A stretch of 64,000 nucleotides of DNA from Phytophthora hibernalis (GCA_012656075.1 JAAKBF010000027.1:434001-498000), one strand, 5' to 3'; shown: positions 34,535-46,619, counted from the stretch's first letter. Program-made: numbers and translations. Notes: a model not told the origin generated them from the sequence alone.

Positions 34535-37500
34535 ATGGTGCCGGACAAGGGCAAACCTGCCATGGCCAAACTCTCGGAGCGACGCACCGCCTGGACCTTC
34601 GTGCGCGCACTGCTGTGGAAGAACTGGCTCATCAAGCGACGCCACCCGGTGGCCACCGCGTGCGAAGTCATGGTGCCCGTGCTGTTCATCATGCTGCTGG
34701 GTCTGCTCAAGAGCACGACGACGACCGTGGCGGTGCCTTCTGGCTGGAGTGACACCACCGCATCCACTGGCGACTCAGCCGTCGGCACCAGCTACAACCT
34801 GTTCCAGCCGACGGGACAGGCCATCGAGTGGGTGAACGCCGACCTGCCCAAGTTCGCACTGCACGAGTCCTCCATGACCGGTCTCCTGCTCAAACTCGGC
34901 GTGCAGTCCGTGGACGACGCCATCCGACTCGAGGAGTTGTCCGCAGCAGACCAACTCACGTGCTCGAGCGGCGTCATCGCCAATGGGTTCGTCGACACCG
35001 ACACGTCGTCGCCCTACCGCGTGCCGGAGGAGTGTGCCAACAAGGTGGCACCCTACAAAATTGGCATTGCTCCTGACAACGCCTTCACGCGCAATTACTT
35101 TGCTGCGGCCTTGGATCTGTGGTACCCGCGCCTGGATCTGCTGAATTCGTCGAGTGAGTCTCTGACTGTCCCGTCGTTCAGTGAAAGCATCCAGTTCTTT
35201 GGCACGAACGACGAGCTGACCGAGTACGTGAAGAGCGACGACTACGGCAAAGGGATTGAGAATCCGCGCATTTACGCGGCCATCGTATTCGACTCTGTCC
35301 CTCTTGGAGATGACATTGGGTCGTTCGCGTCCATTGAGTACTCGCTGCGATTGAACTCCACTGATGGCGACTCGGTTGGCCGCGTGCCAGGAACGAGTGG
35401 GTCGATTCTGAACACGGATCCGTTCCAGACGGACATCAACACGGACTACTACTCGCGCTACACAGTGACAGGCTTCATGACGCTGCAGACGCTCGTCACT
35501 CGTTTCGTGTCGTGCATGCCCGAGTGGGACTCAACCAACCACTCGACTACCGGAACATGCCAGCGAGCGCAAACCACGGCACTCGCTTCTACAAGTCTGG
35601 ACAACATCCTGTTGGAGACGTTAAGTGACGATGCTCTGATCCAAGAGGTCCTCAACAGTGGGTTCGTGTCAGGTGAATCATCGTTCGCAACCATTATGGC
35701 AAATATGCCGGATGACACGAAGGAGCTACTGCTGACCCCGTTGCGCCAAGCTCCTCAACCGCTAATGGGTGCGACAGTCGCTCCGTTCCCCGTCGACAGC
35801 TTCGACAGCTCGTCATTTTACGATACGATCTCGAGCGTTTTCCCGGTGATTTTTGCGTTGTCGTATCTCTTCACAATTTCGCGCATTCTGGTTGTGTTTA
35901 TCCAAGAGAAGGAGCTTCGATTGCGGGAATTCATGAAGATTTTGGGCGTCACGGAGAAGACTATCATCATCACGTGGTACATAACGTACACGATTATTCT
36001 CTTCGTCGGCGCGGTCGTACAAGCAGTAGCTGGCCTCGCCGGTCTCTTTCCTAACACGTCGGTGGTCTTAACATTCCTCTTCTTCTGGCTCTTCGGTATG
36101 AGCGTCTTAGCGCTAGCATACTTGGTCAGCACAATTTTCAACAAGGCTCGAGTCGGCTCGTTCGTGGGTATGGTACTCTTTTTCTTCATGCACGTGATGT
36201 CCCAAGCATTCACGCCTGGAACTGCGGAAGGTGCCAAGACGATTGGCTGTCTTCTATCCCCGGTGGGTCTTTCGCTGGGTGTTCAGGTTCTGGCAGATGC
36301 AGAGACGACTGGCGCTGGCGTGACCTTCGCGAACGTGGGTTCGCTGAGCAACAACTTCCGATTCAGCACTGCGTTGTGGATGTTCGCTTTTGATACGTTG
36401 CTCTACACGCTTATCGGTTTGTACTTCGATAAGGTGATGCCCAAGGAATACGGTACGTCCCTGAAATGGTACTTCCCAGTCTCCCCGTCGTACTGGAGAA
36501 GGCATCGTCAAGGCACAACCGCCGTTCCGACACAAGACGCATTGTTGGACAACGTCGCTCTGGATGTCAACCCCAACATCGAACCAGTAAACGCGGATCT
36601 TCGTGATCAGGAGCGTAATGGTGAAGCACTTACTGTGCAGCGACTTCGCAAGGTCTTTCCAATTCCCGGTGGCGAGAAGGTTGCGGTTCAAGGTCTCAAC
36701 ATTACCATGTACAAGGACCAGATCACTTGTCTTCTTGGCCACAATGGTGCTGGCAAGACCACACTGATCTCCATGCTCACGGGTATGACCCCGCCGTCCA
36801 GCGGCAATGCCACCTACCGCGGCATGTCCGTGAATGAGAACATGGATGAACTGCGCCAATCACTTGGTATTTGTTTTCAGCATGATGTTCTCTTCCCCGA
36901 CCTATCTGTGGAGGAGCACTTGCTGTTCTTCGGCCAGATTAAGGGTTATGCAAACCAGGAGTTGCAGGCGGTGGCGGAGAAACAGATCCGTGGAGTCGGT
37001 TTAACTGAAAAGCGCCACTCGAAGCCCAATGACCTATCTGGTGGTATGAAGCGGAAGTTATCGGTGGCTGTGTCGCTGCTGGGTGATAGCTCGCTGGTGT
37101 TCCTTGATGAGCCAACCTCTGGTATGGACCCGTACAGCCGTCGCAGTACTTGGGAGATTCTGTTGAACAACCGCAATGACCGTGTAATGGTGCTGACGAC
37201 GCACTTCATGGACGAAGCTGACATTTTGGGTGATCGTATCGCTATCATGGCAGAGGGTGATCTTCGTTGTTGTGGCTCGTCGCTCTTCTTGAAGAACCGA
37301 TTCGGTGCAGGGTACAATTTGACCCTCGTGAAGGACGATGCCAAATGCGACGACAAGGCAGTCACCGCTTTCCTGACTTCGTTTGTGCCTTCTGCGCAAT
37401 TACTGAGCAACGTCGGCAGTGAAATTGCGTTCCAGCTTCCTCTGCACAGCTCGTCGAGCTTTGCCACAATGTTTTCTGAGATGGACCGCCAGTTGAACAC

Positions 37501-40376
37501 GCTGGGTCTCTTGTCGTATGGTGTATCTGTGACCACACTGGAGGAGGTGTTCATCAAGGTGGCAGAGTTGGCTGACGAGAACAACCAGCACACGCTTGGC
37601 AACGCTGTGCGAACTAACACGTCGGAATCAAATGACCGCTATCAGTCATGCGACGAGATCATTACGTCTGCTCCTGTGTTTAGTACGCATCTGCGAGCTC
37701 TGCTTCTCAAGCGCTTCCGTTATGCCAAACGTGACAAGAAGACGATTATTTACAGTGCACTCCTGCCGGTTCTCCTTATTGTTGCTGGACTGGGAATTCT
37801 CAAGGCTAGTGCGCTTGCCTCCGACAATCCGACCATGTCATTGACGACAGACGCCTATTCTGGCAGTGAGACCCCGACGCCATACTTCTACCAAGCGGGG
37901 GATGGTACTGGAGAATGGTGCAGTGAAGTGATGGCCTCGTCCTATTTTTCCGGTGCCGACGCTCAATTACTCTCAATCTCGGAGCCAGCTTTTGACTCCG
38001 ATTCGCCGACCGTCTTCGACGTGACCTACACCGACCCGACGATCAACGCTAATGGGACCACCGGCTATAGCGTCGCGATGGGCCAACAGCTTTACAACCG
38101 CGGGCATGGAAACAGTGCTGATCTCGTGGAGGGTCAATACGGCGCCTACTTGATGAACAGCGAAAGCGACCACAACCTGTTCGGCTACAATATCTTCACC
38201 AACACGACGGCGCCACACTCGTCGGCAATTTTCAAGGCGTTGATGGATCAGGCCTTGTATCGCTTTTCGCTGCTAACAGCACCAGTGGCACAACCCAGGC
38301 GGTGGACCTGAAGGTGAACAATTATCCACTGCCGGTGACTGCAGCTACGAAAGCATTCTCTGGATCGGCAGTCGCGTTCGTTGCGTGCATGTTCATCTGC
38401 ATCGCGTTTACATTCCTGCCAGCCTCGATTGTAGTGTTCCTTGTGAAGGAGAAGCAGGTGGAGCACAACTCGAAGCACCAGCAGCTTGTTTCTGGCGTGT
38501 CACTTCCGGCGTTCTGGGTGTCCAACTACATTTGGGATTTGGTCATGTACATTGTGCCGTGCGTATGCGCGCTCGCCTTGATCTACGGATTCAATGTGTC
38601 AGCCATGACAGGCCAAGACTGCGATAGCTGTACGTCGGCTACGTTCCCGGCGGTGATTCTCCTGTTCATTGTCTTTGGACTTGCGATCTGTCCATTTACG
38701 TACTGCCTCTCGTTCATGTTCAAGGAGCACGCGGCTGCCCAGACCTACACGATCATGATTAACTTCGTCATTGGTGTCGTGTTGATGATTGTGTCGTTCA
38801 TCATGAGTGTACTGGATTCGACGTCCGCCGCCGACTCGGTCCTAGTTTTCATCTGGCGACTCTCTCCGCTGTATAATCTGGGCACGGGCTTGCTCAATTG
38901 GTTCTCAACGACATCACGAGCATTCGCTACACCAAAGATGAAAAAGTGAGCCCATTCAGCGGTGACATCATGGGGTTCGAGTTGGCCTATCTGCTGGTGA
39001 CCGCGATCGGCTACATGGCACTTGCGGTGTATATGGACTACTCGAGGACATTCCCGAAGGTGAAGAAAGAAACTGAAAGCGTTGACGACGGTAATCTTGA
39101 AATCGACGCGGACGTTGCCAAGGAAGCGGAGCGGGTTGCTAGCGGTGGTGCCGACGGAGATGCTGTCAAGCTCATGGGTCTGCGCAAAGTGTACCCAGGT
39201 GGCAAGGTGGCGGTTCGCGATCTATCCTTTGGATTAAAGCGTGGCGAATGCTTCGGGTTCCTCGGAATCAATGGCGCCGGAAAAACCACAACGATGAAGA
39301 TGCTGACGGGAGATGTTCCGCCGAGCTGCGGCACAGCCACACTTGGAGGTTTCGATATCTTGTCGCAGCAGATTGAGGTTCGTCGCCAGATCGGCTACTG
39401 TCCGCAGTTTGATGCTTTGTTCGACTTGCTCACCGTGCGCGAACACCTGGAACTGTTTGGCGCTATCAAGGGCGTTCCACAGAACTCTATGGATCGTGTA
39501 GTGATGGAGAAAATTCACCAGTTGAATCTCGGTGACTTCGAGCACAAGTTGGCTGGAAGTTTGAGTGGCGGCAATAAGCGCAAGTTGTCGGTGGCCATCG
39601 CGATGATCGGCAACCCTGCTATAATTTTCTTGGATGAGCCATCGACTGGTATGGACCCGGTATCGCGCCGATTCATGTGGGACGTCATCGCAGATATCTC
39701 GACCCGTGGAAAAGAGTCTACTATTGTGCTGACGACGCACAGCATGGAGGAATGCGAGGCTCTTTGCTCGCGAGTTGGTATTATGGTGGGCGGTCGCCTC
39801 CGGTGCTACGGAAGTGTGCAGCATCTGAAGTCGCGTTTCGGTGACGGCCTGATGTTTGATGTAAAGTTGGACACGCCCACTTTCGACGAACAGGAATACC
39901 TTCTTCAGCATGTCTTCGGCAATGGCAACTCATACGTGACGCCGTCGGAGCTGGACGAAAAGTGTCGCGCATTTGGGAACGTCGAATTAGCGGGGCGTAT
40001 CACAGCTTCACACCCAACTGGTTACAGCCTTGCTGCTGCCATGGAGCGTGACGGATTCTTCCGTGCCGAGGCCTTCTGCTCGTGGTGTGTTGAGGAAACG
40101 CGGTTTGATATGCTGAACGACTACCTTCTCAACGCGTTTGGACCGGACGGCGTACTTGTAATGGAGCGCCAGAACGACTTCGCTCGCTTCAAGATTCGCG
40201 GGTCAAACAACGATGTCAAGTTGTCCAAGATGTTCGCTCTCATTGAAAATGTGAAGGTGGATATGCACATCCGTGAGTACAGCGTCTCGCAGACGACACT
40301 TGAGCAGATCTTTAATTCGTTCGCCAGCCAGCAAGAAGAAGAAAAGGGCATCGCGCGCGGTGTCTTCCAGGCGTAA
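34535..40376 (+). CDS. ABCA-type full-length ABC transporter, copy D (most complete reading frame)
   Basis: About 1,948 residues. In order: cytosolic N-terminus; first membrane helix (about residue 45); a large extracellular loop to about residue 430; five or six helices to about 625; NBD1 (Walker A near 733, signature LSGGM, Walker B LVFLDEPTSGMDP); TM7 near 1070; a second large loop; a helix bundle at about 1275-1490; NBD2 (Walker A near 1577); and the family tail ending RGVFQA. This is subfamily A architecture, whose characterised members move phospholipids or sterols across membranes; the substrate here is unknown. The upstream ATG at 34382 in the same frame is less likely because the initiator at 34486 lies after it. 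Two frame breaks (T run 38264-38267 and TT 38898-38899) each equal one lost base. It converges with the ARM-repeat gene. Confidence 0.9.
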
Positions 40377-40470
40377 GCTGAAGGTGCATCAAATGCATGA
40401 TATATATCAATATGATCAGCACGTACAATCTCTGCTTCAGGCTATGAAAGTACTTACCTCAGCATTTGCG

Positions 40471-42025
40471 TTACTGCAGCGAACAAGTCTCCGGCGCTTC
40501 TTCGCCCTCGATCACTTCCCCAGGCAGCATCATCTGAATCGCTTGAACGGCGTGTTGCTGCACTTTAGGGTCAGCGGGAAAGCGCAGACGCGCTTTCTCG
40601 CAGGCCGGTAATGCTCCAGCTTCGAGACATGAACTCTTCATCTCGTCTTCATTGGCAATTGATTACAAGAACAGCAGGCATTAAGCTTAGGTGAAGCCTT
40701 CATGAAAAAACTGACTTCCTTACCATTTTTCCCGCTGATAATGGCGATGAACCAACAACCAGCAGCTTGAACGAGGGCTGTCGTGCTGAAGCGCTTCATG
40801 CTTTCGACTACGATCGCAAGGCCCCCTTTTGAGACGATTTCAAGCATACTAGCATCTGCGATACATCCATGAAAATTAGCGCAAAGTCCGACAAAATCCG
40901 ACTCTGCGTGCATCACCTTGACGCAGACTCAGATTGGCTAGCGCGAGGCAACCCAGGCCTTGCACTTGCTCGTTCAGAGGAAACCGCTCCATGGCCGAGA
41001 GCACGAGGCGGCGACTTTCCGGGTTCACGCGCACCACGGATTCATCTGCTCAGTATGAGGCAGCAGGACATTAGAACGACGTTCAGAAATCCCCACTCTG
41101 ACGCACTCACCTGCAATTTTTGGATGAGCCAGTACCGAAAGAGCAGCCATATTCGCAGGTACGTCGTCTGGAAGTGCCACCATGGCGTCTATGATCGAAA
41201 TGATGCCGCCACTGGACGTGATGGTGGCCACATGTTCATCCACTTGGTTCGCGAACTCAGCCAGACACAATAGTCCGTCTCGTTGCAGCCCCAGCGCCTC
41301 CGGAAACTGCTTCATCTTGTCAATGACCGTCTGGACAACACGTCGAGAGCTGTCTCCCTGCTGCCCTCCCTCCCCACCCTCCTCCACTCTTTCTGTAGCT
41401 GCAGCACGCGCCACGCCCTTCAACGCGCACTCCGTGGGTCTGGATGCGGTCGTCCGTCGCGTATTTCTTCATCGTCTCCAGCACGGCGCCACCGTCGCCG
41501 ACGTCTCTGCCCACGGCTCTCCGCATGATGCCTGCAGGGTCTGCAGCTCGTAGGTTGTCCACCGCCTTGACGTCAGCAATAGCAGGTCTAGGATCAATAC
41601 CCTCCTCCTCCTTCTGCTGTTCCTTTTCCTCCACTTGAACGTCTGGGGAAGAGCCGCCACCACCGCCTGCACGAGGCTCTGCGTGGCCTCCGTCGTCGTC
41701 CTGCGCCCGCTCATGTGGTCGTGGCAGACGCTCAGCAGCTCCCGCGCCACCTTGACGTACCTGACCAGAGCACACACGAAGGCGAAGGCGCTCAGTGGCT
41801 CGTCCAGCAGCGTCGCGGCCAGGCGGCGCTCCAGCTGCGACTGCGGCAGGCGGTCCACTTGGCTCAGCGACAGGCCACCGCCCCCGGCGTGAGACCCGCG
41901 GGCGGCTGGCGAAGCAGACACGACAGCGCCAGCGACAGCGGCAGGAAGGACGCGTCCGCCGGTTGCTCGTTCTTAATGCGCGCTTGTTGCAGCAGTAGCA
42001 ACATGTGCGCCGTCGTGTCCAGCAT
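40471..42025 (-). CDS. ARM (armadillo)-repeat-like protein
   Basis: Four exons: 42025-41111, 41045-40917, 40855-40724 and 40646-40471. The introns (41110-41046, 40916-40856, 40723-40647; 61-77 bp) all have GT-AG ends and all split a codon after its first base, giving the same junction (G then AT or AC). The protein (about 450 aa) is helical with repeated units of the type L-x-x-I/V...GL...L-x-N-L (for example CLALANLSL and GGIISIIDAMVALP), typical of armadillo repeats in adaptor proteins. Exon 1 has three breaks: G run near 41891, C run near 41653 (one base each) and a lost CG near 41422. A Glu/Lys/Gln-rich stretch (about 41585-41635) separates the N-terminal part. The start is 89 bp from the divergent gene at 42115. 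Confidence 0.78.
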
Positions 42026-42114
42026 AGGAAAGAGTTGAAGTGCGTTTTACAGATAACTAGGATGCGGTGATTGGCTGAGGTGGAACTTTAGTGGAAAAAC
42101 AAGTCTGTGATTGG

Positions 42115-44518
42115 ATGGAAGGCTTGGCTTACAAACACCAAGTCACTTTGGAAAAACATGTCCAGGAAGCAGCCGTGGCGCTCCCGGTACGCGCTGCGTC
42201 TGGGACTGTGCCCTCGGAGCTCGACGAGGAGACGGGCCACGTGCGCACCGTCGGGTGCTGCTTCTGCGCGGCCTTCGGGCGAGAGCCACCGGCAGAGGCC
42301 GCGGACAAGAAGCAGCGTAAACGCAGAGGCTCCGTGGGCTCGTGGGCCGTCCCCATCCGACCCGACAACATCCGCTCGCACCACCGCGCGCAACATCCCG
42401 AAAAGTGGACGGCGTACAGCGAACTGCTGCAGCAACTTAACGACGCGAGCGACGGGGCCGCGGCGGAGTGGCAACTTAAGACGTTCTTCGAGACCGCGAG
42501 CCCCATGAAGCGACGCTGAGTGGCACCCGTTGCTACAGCAATGCAAGTGGACATTGCTGCAACGTAAGTGGACGTTCCTGTAACTCAAGTGGACGTTCCT
42601 GTAACTCAAGTGGATGTTGATGCAACTCAAGACAACGCGCCAGTAACGAAGCAGGAGCCGATGCTTCTGGAGGACACTGCGACATCCGAGGGCGTGCAGA
42701 CGCTGGTGGACGGTTTCTACGACGATGGGTACACTGGAGCTCAAGCCAAGGACACGGGCGCGCTGGGAGTTAGCCAACAGAGGCCGATGAAGCAGCAGAT
42801 TGAAGGCAGTGACACGGACAAGTTGGCGCTGCCGGAAGCGAAGAAACACGAGCTGGCCAATTTGCAGTGGCTGCTGGGCTTTGGACTTACGTTCGAGCAG
42901 GTGGCGCAGTGTGTGGCGTTAGTTACAGTGTCTGCTGACACGGTGCATTGGTATGCGCGGCTCTCGGTAGCCACCTCGCTACAGGTGATTAGCACCGTCA
43001 TGCGACGCACATGGATCTATTCGATTGTGTTCCATATCCTTGGTGGACGTACTAGAGGCAACGCAGTTTTGCAGCTTCGCGTTCGTCTTCCAGCGTCTCG
43101 TGGAAAAAGTGTGGCGGATTTGCATGTAGTTGCGATGCCGTTGCCGTGTCTCAGGAGCGCGACAGAACGGATTGCAGTTTTCGTTGAACTGGTTTTGGAG
43201 ACCTTGGACCCCGAGTGGCGGTCCAAGCTACTTGGCGGATGCGTGAATGGAGCCGCGAACGAGATGGGTTCGCATTCATCACTTTTGGACGATATGATAC
43301 AGCAATCTACCAGCCCCTATGTGTACCGTGTGTGGCGTCCTGCTCAGATTATAGAGGCATGTCTGCGCCGCGTGCTGCTGGATCTCGCTAATGGCAGGTA
43401 CGACCGTCTTCTAACGACAAGCAGTACTACACCAGAGAAAGGAACGTTTTTGCAAGAATTGGCGACTCTCAACGTTCCTGCGGGGATATGAGCCCTGGGT
43501 ACGCACTCAGGGTCGGTGCCCACAGTTTGATCATGAGTGTCCATGGTCCACACTGAAAGTTTTGCAATGGATCATGGCGCGCCGACATATTATCCTTGAT
43601 GTAGGTCAGGGCAATCCATACGTGCAGCTTCTCCCGTCGATTTTTGGGTGATTTCGTCGGTGCTGATCGATACCATCGCAGAACTTAAGGATACGCTGCG
43701 AAATCTTGAAAGTTTCCCATTACCGTCCCTGCCTGATTCCAACCGTATGATAGTGCGGTGTATCGATGAAATCCTCAAGAAGTGCAAAATTTTACGCGTT
43801 ATTGGCATCGAGAATGCAGCGCAGGTTGACACGTTCGTGGAAGGAGATGATTTACGCCGTGGAAGGTTTCGTTGGGCACGGAACGCGGCGTTGATACCTT
43901 ACTTACGCTCACTCAACCTTTCATCGCGACGACTGTATGATGGAATGTCCCCAGTGACAAGCGCTATGTGGAATGGTTATTAGCTAGCGTTATCCTAAAT
44001 CTGCTGGATTCCGTCTCCGAAAATTGTACCCCCGATTTGCTTGAAGAGGACGGCTCATCGACCACCAGGACTGTGGGCTCAAAGACTGTGCTGTATGACC
44101 CTCCTCCTACGCTGCCATTGAACTTCACGTCGATCCAGCGCATGGCAGTGGTTGATTTAATCGAGCGTTATAGTGAGCGATTGGAGCAGGCGCATGGTCT
44201 CATCTTCTTGGACAGCATCAGCAATGAAATCGAGCTGCTAAAGACAATGGCAATTGGCAACCCGTCGTTTCGAAGTGCCTGGGAGTCTGTACCTGAGCTC
44301 GAGTCGCTTCAGTATTTGCAGCCGGTTTAGCTACGGTACTCCCCTGGACAGTAGGTGGACCTGATCAAGGTATCACCACAGAGACAGCGACAGCAGTAGT
44401 AGCTGCTCTACAGGAGCGAAATGAAGACCAGCACCGTGTTAATTTTGGCGAGTTGTCCGCCGAGGCGTGCCTTCACATGGAGCAGATGCAAACCGTGCAA
44501 GCGTTGTACTCAGAATGA
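42115..44518 (+). CDS. hAT-transposase-derived BED-like zinc-finger protein (catalytic site lost; two internal stops)
   Basis: The N-terminus has a BED-type finger (CCFC near 42258, then RSHHRAQHPEKW near 42370-42410). After a 21-bp repeat tract comes a hAT-type RNase H-like fold: LHVVAMPLPC, then EWRSKLLGGCVNGAANEMG (matching the WR..LIG..SDGAS.M.G motif), then VYRVWRPAQI (where transposases have WC.HQ). The Asp residues expected before HILGGRTRG and in SDGAS are absent, so transposition activity is unlikely. The reading continues through LFTS-like helical segments to a stop at 44516-44518. In-frame stops at 42517-42519 and 42565-42567 lie in and beside the minisatellite and are substitutions. 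Four more breaks (near 43482, 43660, 43951, 44326) are mostly one-base losses in T or C runs. It may be a domesticated gene or a decayed element; no terminal repeats are visible. Confidence 0.6.
42545..42628 (+). repeat. 21-bp minisatellite, four units
   Basis: Units at 42545, 42566, 42587 and 42608 are of the type AAGTGGACGTTCCTGTAACTC. Units two and three are identical; the outer ones have a few changes. In the frame of the surrounding gene they encode the heptad QVDVPVT, and a change at the first boundary creates the stop TAA at 42565-42567. Confidence 0.85.
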
Positions 44519-44649
44519 ATGTGGAGACATCGTGCAGGAGAGGCACATGGGAAACGCGGTAGGTAGCAGTCGTGTGATGCTGTGTCACGGATTCTGTGAT
44601 GATGGTTCTAGCAAGGTTCGTCAGGACGAGCCGATTGATGAATCAAAAA

Positions 44650-44845
44650 ATAGTGGAAACGGTCGAGTTTTCGTCTAATTGGTTGTGTGGTTCAGCATAC
44701 TTGAGTATACAAGAATCATCTGCTGCTATGGAGCTATGCGACGAAAACCTGCGCGGTATCTATAAGAACGAACGGATGCTCCAAGGAGTTCGGTGCGTAC
44801 ACCGCTGTTCGCTTCCTCGTGCAACGCGCGACTTTGTCTTAGCAA
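44650..44845 (+). pseudogene. Relic of a cyclic-nucleotide-gated-type channel gene
   Basis: The plus-strand segment encoding SSAAMELCDENLRGIYKNER resembles SPASMELYEQDLRATYKKER of the second channel repeat at 62357-61056 (minus). The words before it (VFV, one stop, then VVWFS) match VFIVDVWFS there. The frame shifts and stops on both sides, and no other channel segment follows, so this is a fragment of a duplicated or transposed copy. Confidence 0.55.
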
Positions 44846-45445
44846 AATACCAACTGTCGATTTAATTCATGAACATGGAGACGCAAACACCAATGCAACC
44901 AACACAAGAATCGGTCGCGACTACGAATGAAATATCGGGTGGTACGAGTACCTCAAGGGCCTCTTGTGAAGATTTCTGTTCTTCACAAGTTCCTGTCGGT
45001 TCGAGGTCGTAAATCGAGGTCGAAGACGTCACTTCCAAGGCTGAATCGCTTTCGAACGCATACACCAAGCGCCAACCCGCGGAAGCGCAGATAACGGCGA
45101 TTCGAGAACCGGACGACATCTTCAGTGAAAGCGTGGACGCCTACGCCCCAAGAAGCGCGAACAAGAACTGACGAATTTCCATCAGGATGAACACGACGTG
45201 AACGAGGTTTTCCTTACAGAAACAGGAGCGTTTTCGTTCGAGCGAGAGGTGCTAGATAAAGTTGTCTACGATCGAGAGGTGAACCGAAATGTGTTCGAAG
45301 AGCGACTATGGCGTTTGTTGATGATGATCGAGGCCTGCAGGAAGAACAAGACGACGATGATAAGGAGGAAATGTCAGAAGAACATGCAGGGGAGAACAAC
45401 CCAGTAATTTAAGTGAAATAATAAAACCAAAATATCAAAATATCA

Positions 45446-45492
45446 GTACATTGCGACGCAATGTACTTACTGGATCTTAAAAATCCAGTAAG
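45446..45492. repeat. Two abutting perfect hairpins
   Basis: 45446-45466 is a 9-bp perfect stem (GTACATTGC with GCAATGTAC) around a 3-base loop. It shares its last base with a second hairpin at 45466-45492 (CTTACTGGAT with ATCCAGTAAG). A third copy of TACTGGAT follows at about 45510. These lie 130 bp upstream of the SDR start. Confidence 0.7.
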
Positions 45493-45620
45493 TTGACAAT
45501 TCCTTTGTACTGGATTATGAGAATTTCAAAGTGGGAGCACTTCGTTGACGGTCTCAGCTATCAATCCCTCCCTTCCCACAAGATTTTTGGCCCCGTGTTT
45601 GGCAAGACCAAGTGGCAGCC

Positions 45621-46619
45621 ATGAGCTCTCTGGATCTGACGCAGCTTTTCAATGTCAAGGACAAGGTGGTGATCGTCACGGGTGGAGGTCGTGGAATTGG
45701 CAAAATGATCGCCGATGGGTTCGTCCAGAACGGAGCAAAAGTCTACATCGCGTCACGCAATCTCGAGGCCTGTCAGATTGCGGCCAAGGAGCTCACTGCG
45801 AAGGGCCCCGGCATTTGCATTCCAGTACGAAGACGTCTCTTGTAAATGACCCAGTGATGCTAAACTATTGTGCCCCTTGTAGCTGCAAGTGAATTTGACG
45901 AGTGAGGACGAGTGCAAGAAGTTCGCAGATGAAATCGCCCAGAGGGAGAAACGCGTTGATGTTCTTATCAACAACTCGGGCGATGGAGTCGAAACGCCAG
46001 TCGAGAACACCTCTGCATCCGGTTCGTGTCTTGTGGTTGATCGCATTGAGACTTGACGTTTGATTAACGATCGTCGGTGTCTGGTGCAGCCTGGAGCGAG
46101 ACTTTTGCTTTGAATGTCACGTCGCCCTACCTCCTCACGCGGTTCCTTCTGCCGCTCCTGGACGCTGCTGCGACGTCTCCGGATGCGGCGCGTGTCATCA
46201 ACGTCGGGTCCATCGGTGGGCTGGTACCGCAGAAGATAAACACCATGGTGTACGATTCGTCCAAGGCAGCGGTGCATCACCTGACGCGCGTTTTGGCCGC
46301 GAAACTCGCTCGTCGCCCTAATGGCGGCCACATTCTCGTGAACGCCATTGCACCGGGGTACGTCCCGTCCAGGCTGACAGAGGGCATCGCGTACGTGACG
46401 GACAAGCCTTTCGCGAAGATGAGTCAGGCGATCCCTATCGAGCGCATGGGCGAGGCCGCCGACATGGCTGGACTGGCCATTTTCCTGGCGTCCAAGGCGT
46501 CAGGATGGATTTCGGGACAGGTGATCACAAGTGATGGGGGATGGTCGGCGCTGCGGAGACTGGCGTTGGCCCGTCCAAGTTGTAGGCAATACAAAGTCTA
46601 CGAAGGTGGGAGGCGGTAG
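45621..46619 (+). CDS. Short-chain dehydrogenase/reductase (SDR)
   Basis: Three exons, 45621-45824, 45883-46021 and 46090-46619, with GT-AG introns of 58 and 68 bp; the first has a CTAAAC branch-like site. The NAD(P)-binding motif TGGGRGIG is near 45680, NNSG (the usual NNAG) near 45970, the catalytic Ser region (NVGSIGGL) near 46205, and YDSSK, the Y-x-x-x-K pair, at 46251-46265. The C-terminal PG and SGQVITSDGGW motifs are typical of classical SDRs. The length of about 290 aa fits. The closest functional labels I know for such oomycete proteins are 3-oxoacyl-ACP-reductase-like (RhlG-like) enzymes, but the substrate cannot be told. The ATG at 45621 is chosen because the frame before it has no ATG. 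The last 25 residues (after GGWS) are unusual and may reflect a frame slip. Confidence 0.85.

Larger units (their letters stand above)
44519..45620. other. Intergenic region with gene relics upstream of the SDR gene
   Basis: After the hAT-derived gene this stretch holds a relic of a CNG-type channel (44650-44845). Short plus-strand frames follow (44865-45410, with pieces such as EREVLDKVVYDREVNRNVFEER) that look like remnants of a retroelement or other decayed gene of unknown kind. Then comes an AT-rich tract with two adjacent hairpins (45446-45492). No intact gene is supported. Confidence 0.5.

Noticed and set aside
45446..45492. Rho-independent terminator
   Set aside because: The genome is eukaryotic and the stems are not followed by a T tract in gene context.
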